Part shown: piece by piece, positions 37,099-45,327 of the stretch | How positions within the stretch are numbered: position 1 is the stretch's first letter | Layout: each line of letters starts with the position of its first letter | Origin: Acidihalobacter sp. | GTDB taxonomy: Bacteria; Pseudomonadota; Gammaproteobacteria; DSM-5130; Acidihalobacteraceae | Assembly: GCA_027013225.1 (NCBI GenBank) | Contig: JALUXU010000024.1 | Coordinates: 1-64,000, forward strand | Length of the DNA: 64,000 nucleotides | Direction of reading: 5' to 3' | Position numbers and translations under genes: made by a program | The notes under the pieces: generated by a model | Told to the model about the DNA's origin: nothing | Seen by the model: only the letters and a program-made list of their open reading frames with translations | Databases searched by the model: none

Positions 37099-37370
37099 CA
37101 GGACCACGTCATCTAGACATGATGTTTTGACCTGCCCTCCTCAATGTGGCTCTGCTTAAGGGTGTATACCCATCCTCAACGGTAACCCACGATCGTTGAG
37201 GATGGGCAGGTCAAAACATCATGTCTAACCGTGGCGGAGCGGGTGTCTGCCCGGAAAAAGCTGTGAATACATCCCTGTAGGCTCGACGGCGGCCTTTTTG
37301 CCGCCGACATTTTCCGAGCAGACGCCCGCTCACTTTTCAACGGCTTGCGAATTTAGATGACAGGGCCCTG
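37099..37370 (+). mobile_element. MITE-like element, copy B, carrying a nested 110-bp insertion
   Basis: The same family as copy A. Without the insert it is 160 bp. Exact 10-bp duplications ATGCTTTCAG flank it at 37089-37098 and 37371-37380. The right duplication includes the stop codon of the minus-strand ABC gene (37377-37379), so the element landed at the very end of that gene and the stop was kept. It also lies upstream of clcA. Nine bases past the left inverted repeat core, a second element has inserted at TA. Confidence 0.88.
37116..37225 (+). mobile_element. 110-bp TA-flanked palindromic element inside copy B
   Basis: The insert begins GACATGATGTTTTGACC and ends with its complement, with 28 of 29 bases matching (one base missing on the left). 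It is flanked on both sides by TA (37114-37115 and 37226-37227). Its inner part holds a second hairpin of 13 bp (CCCATCCTCAACG and its complement). The TA target and terminal repeats resemble IS630/Tc1-type MITEs. No coding frame fits. As the outer repeat is cut by it, it is the younger insertion. Confidence 0.85.
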
Positions 37371-37376
37371 ATGCTT

Positions 37377-38327
37377 TCAGGCGCGCAGTTGTCGGCCGGT
37401 CAATTCCAGAAACAGGTCTTCGAGGGTGCGTTCGCGGATTCGCAAACCCTGCAGTGAGACGCCGGCCCGAAGCAATGTGTTAATGGCGTTATCTATATCG
37501 CTGGTTTCGATTTCAAAGCTCTCTTCCGTGCGGCGGGCGGTCAGGGGGATGTCAGTTCGTCCGGCGGGCAAGGCGGACAAAGGCAATTCCAGCACCACGT
37601 CGTGAAAATGACGCGCAAGCAGATCCGCCGGTGTTCCTTTTGCGATGATGTCACCGTGATCCATGATGGCGATTTCGTCGCACAAGGCGTACGCCTCTTC
37701 CATGTAATGCGTGCTCAGCACCAGAGTCTTGCCCTCGCGCTCGATATCTTCGACCAATGCCCAAAAATTGCGCCGCGCCTGCGGATCCAGGCCGGTGGTG
37801 GGTTCATCGAGAAAAATGATCTCAGGGTCGTTGACCAAGGCGATCGCGAGTAACATGCGTTGCCGCTGTCCTCCAGACAGACGGCGATTGTCGCGATCCA
37901 GGTATTCTTGTAGAGCGCAGCGTTCGATCAGTTCATCGAGCGGGCGGGTGCGTGGATACAGGCTGGCAAAGAGTTTCAAGGTTTCGCGCACGGTGATGAA
38001 CTCTGGGAGCGCGGTGGTTTGAAACATGATGCCCACTGAGTAGCGAAATGCGTTGTCCCGCTGTTTGCCTCGAAACCGGATCTCTCCTTCGCTGGGTGGA
38101 GTGACGCCTTCCAGCATTTCCAGGGTGGTCGTTTTGCTGGCGCCATTCGGTCCGAGCAAGCCAAGGCAACTGCCCGGCGGGATGCCAAGGTCTATGCCGT
38201 TGACGGCACGGACTTCACCAAAGACTTTGGTTAACCGGCGGGCTTCGAGCAGGGCTGGGTCGCTGGATCGGGCTCGCCACAGGCTCGAACCTGTGGCGTT
38301 ATTGTCTGCCTGCAAGGGCCTTTTCAC
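37377..38327 (-). CDS. ABC transporter ATP-binding protein (ABC-2/CcmA type), altered Walker A
   Basis: A 316-residue ATPase subunit of drug/polysaccharide-type ABC-2 exporters. The signature LSGGQRQRM and Walker B IIFLDEPTTGLDP are normal. The Walker A reads GPNGASKTT (residues 59-67): Ser64 replaces the near-invariant Gly before the Lys, from one base change. A C-terminal ~90-residue domain follows. The start is GTG 38327. No ABC-2 permease follows; downstream are element B and clcA, so the partner may be lost or elsewhere. It overlaps the methyltransferase by four bases. Confidence 0.85.
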   Translation of the reverse strand: MKRPLQADNNATGSSLWRARSSDPALLEARRLTKVFGEVRAVNGIDLGIPPGSCLGLLGPNGASKTTTLEMLEGVTPPSEGEIRFRGKQRDNAFRYSVGIMFQTTALPEFITVRETLKLFASLYPRTRPLDELIERCALQEYLDRDNRRLSGGQRQRMLLAIALVNDPEIIFLDEPTTGLDPQARRNFWALVEDIEREGKTLVLSTHYMEEAYALCDEIAIMDHGDIIAKGTPADLLARHFHDVVLELPLSALPAGRTDIPLTARRTEESFEIETSDIDNAINTLLRAGVSLQGLRIRERTLEDLFLELTGRQLRA

Positions 38328-39352
38328 GCCGCCTTTGTACCTGTGATCACCGCATCACGCCCTTCGGCGATGAGGTAAATGGCAGGTTCCAACCCGACGT
38401 TCTGAAATTGTTCCGCCACCTCTTCGGGCCGTAAGAAATGATTCCCCTGGACATGTTCGCTCAAATTCTGGAAGGCCATGCCGCGGAGAGCGGGATTTCG
38501 TAATTCGCTGCGGCTTGCCGGCCAATTGGGTTCCCAGATCACGGCAACGCCGCCGGGTGCCAAGTGTTCTTGCAGGACTCTGAACACGTTTTCTTTTTCA
38601 TTCCAGACATGATGAAGGGAGCGGTTCATGGCGATGAGATCGGCCGGTTCCTCAATATGAAAATGATGGATGTCGCCCACGGCGAAGTGAAGCCGTTTCT
38701 CCAAGCCTTCTTGTGCGGCGAGACGCGTGGCTTGTTGGATGTTTTCATCGAAATCGTCCAGGCCAATTCCATGAATTTGAGGGCAGCGCCGGGCAAGCGC
38801 GCGCAGATACCATCCGTTGCCACAACCGAGGTCGACTGCCAGGCCGCCATGTTTGTTGACCGTCTCAAAGGCGGGTACTTTGTCGAGAATCTCCTTGTCG
38901 AGCAGCGGGCCGAATTGATGTTCGAGCATGGGGCCGAACCAGGGAAGAATGGTGGGGCGCTCGCCCAAAACCCGTTCGCCCGGCCGTTCCCCGCCAGGCA
39001 TCAGTTCGGCGGCGCGATCCGCCATATGAGCCGAGAGTACGGTTTGTACGGCGAATGGCATCAGCGTGCCGGGTTCATCGGCAAGGAAAGCGCGGCCTAG
39101 CGGGCTTAGCTGGAATTCGTCGGGAGCGGTTTCGTCGATCAGCTCGAACGCATACGCGGCGTCGCACCAGCGACGCACATAGGCGCTGTCCATGCCGGTC
39201 GAGGCGGCCAGGCGTTCGACACTGGCGGGGCCTTCGTCATTGAGCGCAGCGAACAATCCGTTGGCTATGCCGATAAATGCAATGTCGAGACTGAGAGCGC
39301 CCTGAGCTCGGCGCATGATTTCCTTGCGCAATTCAGTAAGATGAGCGGTCAT
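38324..39352 (-). CDS. Class I SAM-dependent methyltransferase with N-terminal winged helix
   Basis: A 342-residue O-methyltransferase-like protein. Residues ~1-90 look like a winged-helix dimerisation domain. The SAM site is VDLGCGNGWYLRALA, and the acidic loop is GIGLDDFDEN. Similar proteins methylate small molecules such as quinones, phenols or mycofactocin-like products. GGGAGGA lies about 11 bases before ATG 39352; a longer frame from 39373 would code over that site. Its stop overlaps the ABC ATPase start by four bases, so it may modify what that pump exports. Confidence 0.82.
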   Translation of the reverse strand: MTAHLTELRKEIMRRAQGALSLDIAFIGIANGLFAALNDEGPASVERLAASTGMDSAYVRRWCDAAYAFELIDETAPDEFQLSPLGRAFLADEPGTLMPFAVQTVLSAHMADRAAELMPGGERPGERVLGERPTILPWFGPMLEHQFGPLLDKEILDKVPAFETVNKHGGLAVDLGCGNGWYLRALARRCPQIHGIGLDDFDENIQQATRLAAQEGLEKRLHFAVGDIHHFHIEEPADLIAMNRSLHHVWNEKENVFRVLQEHLAPGGVAVIWEPNWPASRSELRNPALRGMAFQNLSEHVQGNHFLRPEEVAEQFQNVGLEPAIYLIAEGRDAVITGTKAA

Positions 39353-39517
39353 TACAGGACATCCTCCCGTCATGGAACAAGAGCGGCTGAAAATATACGT
39401 TAGCCGGTGATGGCGCCCTCGCGCAGTCAGCGCGTGGGTCCGGCGTGGGATTTTAGCGGATAAAAGCCGGAGGCGCGAATCGGGTGTGCCCAGGTAGAAG
39501 TGGGCGATCAGACCTGT

Positions 39518-40003
39518 TCATTGCTCTTTTGTCTCATTGTCAGGCTTTTGCCTCAAAGCAAGGCCGGAGCGTCCCAACAATTCGCCAAGCTGTCGCCTAG
39601 CCGTAACCCGGATAGAGTCGCGGCTCAGTCGGCGCTCATTCCATAACAGCGATTTTTCGAGCGCCTCGTCACCGAAAAGCCGGTTCATCGTTTCAGGCGC
39701 GTAGGCCTGTTGACGAGACACTCTGAGTACCCGCCCCAAGTTAATACCGCGGCCATCTTCGAGCAAGAGCATGTGGGGAAACAGGCGTTGAGAAGGGTCG
39801 GGCTTGGGAAACTCGATCACATCCAGAAGTTCGAATGCCTTGCCGGAATACTGCGCGCAAAGGTGCAAGTCATCGAGGCGCAATTCAACCACATAGATTG
39901 GTTCACCGATCGCGGCGCGCAGATTTTCGATTTGCCGGTCGTATTCGGCGGATGGCCACAATGCCGGTAATTCTTCGGGAATGCGTAAATAGCTGTCAGG
40001 CAT
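39518..40003 (-). CDS. Hypothetical protein, 161 residues
   Basis: A soluble, acidic-to-basic protein I do not recognise. It starts MPDSYLRIPEEL and ends with a basic, probably disordered tail. No signal peptide, membrane helix, Cys pair or catalytic motif stands out. The middle (FPHMLLLEDGRGINLGRVLRVS) looks like a beta-rich core. It stands alone in a gap between two minus- and plus-strand genes, and its codon use matches the neighbours, so a real gene is likely. Confidence 0.6.
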   Translation of the reverse strand: MPDSYLRIPEELPALWPSAEYDRQIENLRAAIGEPIYVVELRLDDLHLCAQYSGKAFELLDVIEFPKPDPSQRLFPHMLLLEDGRGINLGRVLRVSRQQAYAPETMNRLFGDEALEKSLLWNERRLSRDSIRVTARRQLGELLGRSGLALRQKPDNETKEQ

Positions 40004-40135
40004 GCACGGAACTCCAGACCGTGGGCAAGGCGCGCCTGCTTAGTATACAGATTGAATCAGGCCGGCTCTTGGAAAACGCGCATATCGGCTACAAATAGAG
40101 GAAAATAAGCATTTGTTTATCAGCGAGGAATCTTG

Positions 40136-41155
40136 ATGCCTTATACCGTAAAAATCATGCCGAGTGGTCATCAAATGGAGGTCGATGACGATGAAACCGT
40201 TCTCGAAGCAGCGTTGAGGCAAGGGATCGCCTTGCCTTACGGCTGCCGCAATGGGGGTTGCGGCAGTTGCATGGGCACCCTTGTCGAGGGCGAAGTGGAT
40301 TACGGTCCCATGCGCCCGCGTGCCTTGAGTGAGGCTGACGAGGCGGAAGGAAAGGCGTTGTTTTGTCAGGCTTATCCGATTTCCGATCTGGTCATCGAGG
40401 TGCCGGAAATCGGCGCGGCGAAGGATATCGTGATCAAGACTTTGCCAGCCCGCGTGGTTGAACTCAAACGGTTGAATCACGATGTGATGGAAATGCGGCT
40501 CAAGTTGCCGGCCAGCGAGCGCCTTCAGTTTCTTGCGGGCCAGTACATCGATATCCTTCTGAAAGACGGTCGCCGCCGCAGTTTTTCCCTAGCCAATCCG
40601 CCGCATCGGGATGAAACCCTGGAATTGCATATCCGTCATGTGCCCGGAGGTTTTTTTACCACTCAGGTATTCGAAAGCATGAAGCCTAAGGCGCTGGTGC
40701 GGATCGAGGGTCCTTTGGGGAGCTTTTTCCTGCGCGAGGATTCCGATCGCCCGATCCTGATGATGGCGGGCGGAACCGGTTTTGCGCCCTTTCAGGCGAT
40801 GTTTGAACACGTTTTTGCCGAAAACCTGGATCGCCCCATCCACTTATTCTGGGGAGCGCGACGGCCAGAGGATCTATATCACGATGCGAAAGTAAGAAGG
40901 TGGTGTGAAGAGCACGCCAATTTTAGCTATACCGCCGTGCTTTCCGAAGCCGAGGAGGATGTGGACTGGAAAGGCGAGCGCGGTTGGGTGCATGAATCGC
41001 TGCTCAGAGCCTATCCGGATCTTGGCGCATACGATGTCTATATGGCGGGTCCGCCTGCCATGATCGAGGCGGCCAAAAAAGCGTTCGCCGAACATGGCTT
41101 GGCGCCCGATCGCTTGTTTTTCGACAGTTTCGAGTATGCCGACGATTCGCAATGA
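40136..41155 (+). CDS. Ferredoxin-NAD(P)H oxidoreductase with N-terminal 2Fe-2S domain (CDP-glucoseen reductase-like)
   Basis: A 339-residue electron-transfer flavoprotein. The N-terminal plant-type ferredoxin binds 2Fe-2S through CRNGGCGSC plus a later Cys (ALFCQAYP). The FAD domain has RRSFSLANPP, and the NAD(P)H domain has GGTGFAPFQAM and a C-terminal YMAGPPAMIEAAK. The order matches CDP-6-deoxy-delta-3,4-glucoseen reductase/AscD and phenol-hydroxylase reductases. The acceptor is unknown. GAGG precedes ATG 40136. No sugar genes lie nearby, so a deoxysugar role is not supported. Confidence 0.87.
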   Translation: MPYTVKIMPSGHQMEVDDDETVLEAALRQGIALPYGCRNGGCGSCMGTLVEGEVDYGPMRPRALSEADEAEGKALFCQAYPISDLVIEVPEIGAAKDIVIKTLPARVVELKRLNHDVMEMRLKLPASERLQFLAGQYIDILLKDGRRRSFSLANPPHRDETLELHIRHVPGGFFTTQVFESMKPKALVRIEGPLGSFFLREDSDRPILMMAGGTGFAPFQAMFEHVFAENLDRPIHLFWGARRPEDLYHDAKVRRWCEEHANFSYTAVLSEAEEDVDWKGERGWVHESLLRAYPDLGAYDVYMAGPPAMIEAAKKAFAEHGLAPDRLFFDSFEYADDSQ

Positions 41156-41170
41156 GGCGAATCATTCGGG

Positions 41171-42994
41171 CTACTCTATTCTAGGAGCGATCGGTGCATA
41201 GGCGAAGATGCCATAGGGTTGGGCATGGTTGATAAGCAGCTCGGCCTGCCACAGGCTTTCGCCAAGGACGGGCGTTGCGGAAGGAAGCAGCGCGCTGCCC
41301 AGTTTGGCCAGCCTAGGTAACGCCAGCTGTCCCAGGGGGCGCCCCGAGGCGGGAGGATTGAGATAGCCCACTCGATAGGTGCCGGGTTTCAATTTAGCCA
41401 GTTTGGCAGCATCGGCAAGAGCCTCCGGCATGCCGCCCAGGCCATCTACCAGACCCAGCTTTTTCGCATCCACGCCGCTCCAGGCGCGCCCTTGAGCGGC
41501 CTGCTCTGCTTGGGAAAGGCTCATGTGACGTGATTTCGCCACGAGTTCGATAAAGCGGTGATAGATGTGTCCGACAACAGCCTGCAGCGCTTGCTGCACA
41601 TTCGGCGACAGCGGAGCGACAGGGGACAGAGCACCGGCATTGGGCGTGGTGCCAACACCCGAGTAATTGATCCCGAGTTTTTTTAGGGTGCCGGCGAAGT
41701 TCGGCACCAGTGCGAAAACGCCGATGTCGCCCGCCAGGGTGGTGGGGCGCGCATAGATGCGTTCGGCGGCGGTGGAAAGCCAATAGGCACCGGAAGCGCC
41801 CAGGGTACCCATGGCCACCACTACGGGTTTTCCGGACTCGCGCAGGCGCAGGATGGCATCGCGTATGTCATTGGCCGCGTCCACGCTTCCGCCAGGGCTG
41901 TTGACTTGCAAGACCACGGCCTTGACTGAGGCGTTCTTGCGTAGGCGGTTTATCTGGCGAACCGTTGCCGCGGCGGCGACAACGCCGGGTTCGGGAGAAT
42001 CACCGGGCATCAGCACCCCGTCTATGGGCACCACGGCAATTTCGGCCGCCGCGCGCACGGGTTTGGTGGTGGCTTTCAGGTAGGTGATTACGCCCACCGT
42101 GGAAAGCGACTCGGCAGGTTGTCCCAGCGCCTTGGCAACTGCTTTTTTGAAGTCGTACTCGTTGCCGATGCGCGTGATCAGATGGCGTTGCAAGGCGAGC
42201 TGTGCGCCATTCCCTTGAGTGGCGGCGAGCAGTTGCGGCAAGTTGTCGGCATAGGCGGCGATTTGCGTATCGGGCACACTGCGCCCCTTGGCGGCGGCTT
42301 GCAGGTAAGTCTGCCACCAGGTTTGCAGCCAAGCTTTGTTTTCGGTTTGTGCCGCCGGCGACATATCAGTGCGAGTGAGAGGTTCGACGGCGGATTTGTA
42401 TTTGCCTTCACGGAAGGCGTAGATGGTGACGCCGAGCTTGTTCAGCAGATTTTTGAAGTACAGGTGATGGACAGAGAAACCATCGATCAATACGATGCCG
42501 AGCCGAGGCATGTAGATGTGATTGGCCTGAGAGGCAAGCAGGTAGGCACCTTGGCTATAGCTGGGGGCAAAAGCATAGATTGGCTTGCCGCTGGCGCGAA
42601 ACCGTTGCAGCGCCTGGGCGACCGTGTTGAGCTGGGTGATGCTGCCGCCACGGAAGTCGGTGAGATTAAGGGCAAGCAAGCGGATACGTGGATCGGCGGC
42701 GGCGCGGTCGATGGCGGTCACAAGATGGCGCACGAGCACGTTGGGGCGCGAGGCGCCGATGAGTTCGTCCATCAGTTTCAGCTCCCAGGACTGGCTGCGG
42801 GTATACACCAGATGACCTTGAGGCATGATCGCCAGCGCGGCTTTTTCCGGTATCGAGGGCATAGGCGCATGCCTGACGAAGAGTGCCAGCGCGATGGCCG
42901 CGAGCACAGCCAGTGTGATCAGATTGAGTAAAGCAACGCGTAGCCAATGAAGAATACGGCCGAGCCAGATGAAAGGAGCGAGCAGCCAGCGCAT
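41171..42994 (-). CDS. sppA: Signal peptide peptidase SppA, 67K type
   Basis: A 607-residue two-domain S49 protease that degrades cleaved signal peptides in the inner membrane. A membrane anchor occupies about residues 12-42. The N-terminal domain gives the catalytic Lys in FREGKYKSAVEPLTR, and the C-terminal domain the Ser in GTLGASGAYWLS, as in E. coli SppA. The C-terminal Gly-Val-Asp region SGVDAKKLGLVDGLG is normal. It follows the redoxin gene by 29 bases on the same strand. Confidence 0.93.
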   Translation of the reverse strand: MRWLLAPFIWLGRILHWLRVALLNLITLAVLAAIALALFVRHAPMPSIPEKAALAIMPQGHLVYTRSQSWELKLMDELIGASRPNVLVRHLVTAIDRAAADPRIRLLALNLTDFRGGSITQLNTVAQALQRFRASGKPIYAFAPSYSQGAYLLASQANHIYMPRLGIVLIDGFSVHHLYFKNLLNKLGVTIYAFREGKYKSAVEPLTRTDMSPAAQTENKAWLQTWWQTYLQAAAKGRSVPDTQIAAYADNLPQLLAATQGNGAQLALQRHLITRIGNEYDFKKAVAKALGQPAESLSTVGVITYLKATTKPVRAAAEIAVVPIDGVLMPGDSPEPGVVAAAATVRQINRLRKNASVKAVVLQVNSPGGSVDAANDIRDAILRLRESGKPVVVAMGTLGASGAYWLSTAAERIYARPTTLAGDIGVFALVPNFAGTLKKLGINYSGVGTTPNAGALSPVAPLSPNVQQALQAVVGHIYHRFIELVAKSRHMSLSQAEQAAQGRAWSGVDAKKLGLVDGLGGMPEALADAAKLAKLKPGTYRVGYLNPPASGRPLGQLALPRLAKLGSALLPSATPVLGESLWQAELLINHAQPYGIFAYAPIAPRIE

Positions 42995-43023
42995 GGGTAA
43001 GTTCCAGATGACTAGTGGGTCTA

Positions 43024-43602
43024 TTAGCCGAAGTAATCAGGCTCGTTGCCGGGTTTCCATTTGATATTGCATCCCATGCTCGGGCGTTGCTCGGCAGGCG
43101 CGGGACGGCCAGCGAGCAGGGCGTCGGTGGCGGCGCGAAGGCTTGCTCCGGTGACGGGAATATCGCTGCCGGGGCGGCTATCGTCAAACTGGCCACGGTA
43201 ATACAGTTTGTGGTCGGCATCGAACAAAAACAGATCCGGTGTGCATGCCGCCTTGTAGGCTTTTGCTGTTTCCTGCGTCTCGTCGAGCAGATAGGGGAAG
43301 GGGTAACGGAAACGGCGGGCATCGTCGCGCATTCCCTGAGGGCCGTCTTCGGGATAGGCTTGAATATCGTTCGCCTGAATGGCAACGATTGCCAGGTTTT
43401 TGTTCATGTACTCCCGGGCATAGCGTGAGAATTCGTGGCGGATCAGCTGCACATAAGGACAATGCACGCTCAGAAAAGCCACCAGAAGCGGTTTGCCTGC
43501 GAAGTCGGACAGAGAAACCGTTTTCTGGCTGATTACGTCCGGCAGGCTGAAGTCCGGTGAGGGCGTACCCAGTTCGAGCATGGTGGATTCAGTTTTCGCC
43601 AT
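43024..43602 (-). CDS. Thioredoxin-family/peroxiredoxin-like protein
   Basis: A 192-residue AhpC/TSA-fold protein with FLSVHCPYVQLI in place of a CXXC, so only one Cys is left in the active-site position. ACTPDLFLFD and the Cys-containing end SMGCNIKWKPGNEPDYFG match a widespread, poorly studied redoxin group. It may be a one-Cys peroxiredoxin or sensor. AGGAGA lies nine bases before ATG 43602. It is separated from nhaA by only three bases and from sppA by 29. Confidence 0.85.
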   Translation of the reverse strand: MAKTESTMLELGTPSPDFSLPDVISQKTVSLSDFAGKPLLVAFLSVHCPYVQLIRHEFSRYAREYMNKNLAIVAIQANDIQAYPEDGPQGMRDDARRFRYPFPYLLDETQETAKAYKAACTPDLFLFDADHKLYYRGQFDDSRPGSDIPVTGASLRAATDALLAGRPAPAEQRPSMGCNIKWKPGNEPDYFG

Positions 43603-43605
43603 GGG

Positions 43606-44988
43606 TCAAATCTCCTGGTCAATGGTTTTCCGGGGTGTGGGCACGGCGAACCGCAGCCACAAGTAACCGCCGATGCCGGCGGCCAAAGAGGCGAATAGTA
43701 TGCCGTATTTGGCGAAATTGAGCGCATGTTCATTGCCGGCGAAGGCGAGTTCCGAGATGAATATAGACATGGTGAATCCAATGCCGGCGAGCAGGCCGAC
43801 GCCGACAATGTGACGGAAATCGGTTCCGGCAGGCAAATGGCCTATGCCCAGACGCACGGCCAGCCAGGTGAAGCCGAGCACTCCTATGAGCTTGCCCAGC
43901 ACCAGGCCGACCCCTACGCCGAGGGTGATGGGCGAATGAATGGCTTCGACGAGTGGCCCTATTCCCAGTGGAATGCCAGCGTTGGCAAGGGCGAAGATCG
44001 GCATGATCAAGAGGCCAACCGGAAGATGCAGGCCATGTTCCAGACGCTGTAGCGGCGTGGCGGCGTGGCGCGCATTCGATTCCACGGCTTCGAGAATGGA
44101 GAACTGGGTTTCGTTGGCGAGAATGTTGCGATCGTCCCGGTGAGCTTCGTCGAAACGCTTCATCAGCTCGCGGATCTTGCGCGAAAAGAGCAGCGGATCG
44201 TATTCAGGCTTGGAAGGAATGGTCAGCGCCATCAGGATGCCAGCGATGGTGGCATGGATGCCGGATTGCAGCATGGCCAGCCATAGAAGGGTGCCGACGA
44301 TGAAATAAGGCAGGGGGTGGCGAATGCCACCCAGGTTGAACATGATCATCAGAGCGAACAAACCGCCTGCTGCCACCAGCATGGTCAAATTTACCGAGGA
44401 GGTATAGAAAAAAGCGATCACTGCCACTGCGCCGAGATCGTCGACGATGGCCAGCGCCACCAAAAAGGCCATCAGGCCGGAGGGAATGCGCCTTCCGAGG
44501 ATGACCAGGGCGCTGACTGCAAATGCGATATCGGTGGCCATGGGAATGCCCCATCCCTTGGCTTGCGGCCCGCTGCCGGCGAGGCCCAGATAGAGCAATG
44601 CCGGCACCACCATGCCGCCGATGGCAGCGATGGCGGGCATCATCGCCTGGCGAAAGTCGGAGAGCTCTCCCACCAGCAGTTCACGTTTGATTTCCAGGCC
44701 GACGAGAAAGAAGAACAAGGTCATCAGTCCATCATTTATCCAGTGATGCAGGCTGAGCTTTAGGGACCAGTCGCCAATGGCAAAACCCATTTTCAGGTGC
44801 AACAGATGTTGATAGGCGCCGCCGAGCGGAGAATTTGCAATGATCAGGGCGACCACGGCGGCGCCTAGCAACATGATGCCGCCTGTGGTCTGGTGGTGAA
44901 TAAAAGCCTCGAAAGGGGTCAGGATGCGATCGAAGGTTTTTTCCAGGGGCATATGGATACGCCCGTCGGAACCGTCGTTGTTGTTCAT
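43606..44988 (-). CDS. nhaA: Na+/H+ antiporter NhaA
   Basis: A 460-residue inner-membrane antiporter. The Asp pair of the ion site is in AIVDDLGAVAVIAFFYT, and the N-terminal ATDIAFAVSALVILG and GIGFTMSIFI are family motifs. About eleven membrane segments are visible. ATG 44988 is chosen; 44952 is a possible start, since no ribosome site is clear. Its 5' gap holds mobile element C, which separates it from the divergent typA gene. Confidence 0.93.
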   Translation of the reverse strand: MNNNDGSDGRIHMPLEKTFDRILTPFEAFIHHQTTGGIMLLGAAVVALIIANSPLGGAYQHLLHLKMGFAIGDWSLKLSLHHWINDGLMTLFFFLVGLEIKRELLVGELSDFRQAMMPAIAAIGGMVVPALLYLGLAGSGPQAKGWGIPMATDIAFAVSALVILGRRIPSGLMAFLVALAIVDDLGAVAVIAFFYTSSVNLTMLVAAGGLFALMIMFNLGGIRHPLPYFIVGTLLWLAMLQSGIHATIAGILMALTIPSKPEYDPLLFSRKIRELMKRFDEAHRDDRNILANETQFSILEAVESNARHAATPLQRLEHGLHLPVGLLIMPIFALANAGIPLGIGPLVEAIHSPITLGVGVGLVLGKLIGVLGFTWLAVRLGIGHLPAGTDFRHIVGVGLLAGIGFTMSIFISELAFAGNEHALNFAKYGILFASLAAGIGGYLWLRFAVPTPRKTIDQEI

Positions 44989-45091
44989 ATTGATTTTTGA
45001 TCCGGGATAAATAGCGGGTAAGACACAAAGCGACAAGTAGAGAATGTAACTATATACGGAATTCCGCTATCAAGGGCATGCCCTCACTTGC

Positions 45092-45253
45092 CAGGATCAC
45101 GTCATCTAACCGTGGCGGAGCGGGTGTCTGCCCGGAAAAACGCCGTGAATACATCCCTGTAGGCTCGACGGTGGCCTCCTTGCCGCCTGCGTTTTCCGAG
45201 CAGACACCCGCTCCACTTTTCAACGGCTTACGAATTTAGATGACAGGGCACTG
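45092..45253 (+). mobile_element. 162-bp MITE-like element, copy C
   Basis: Same family as A. The ends start CAGGATCACGTCATCTAA and close TTAGATGACAGGGCACTG. The duplication is CCTCACTTGC on the left (45082-45091) and CCTCATTTGC on the right (45254-45263), nine of ten bases alike, so this copy is probably older or has one mutation. It sits in the divergent gap between nhaA and typA, 74 bases before the typA start, and may affect both promoters. Confidence 0.88.
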
Positions 45254-45327
45254 CCTCATTTGCTTGCAGAATGCGTTGCCGGCGTTTTCCGGCTACAATC
45301 ACGCGCCCGAAGAGTAACGAGAACCCC

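Noticed and set aside
37015-37107. 31 extra N-terminal residues on clcA
   Set aside because: The first residues come from mobile element B; ATG 37014 begins the normal protein.
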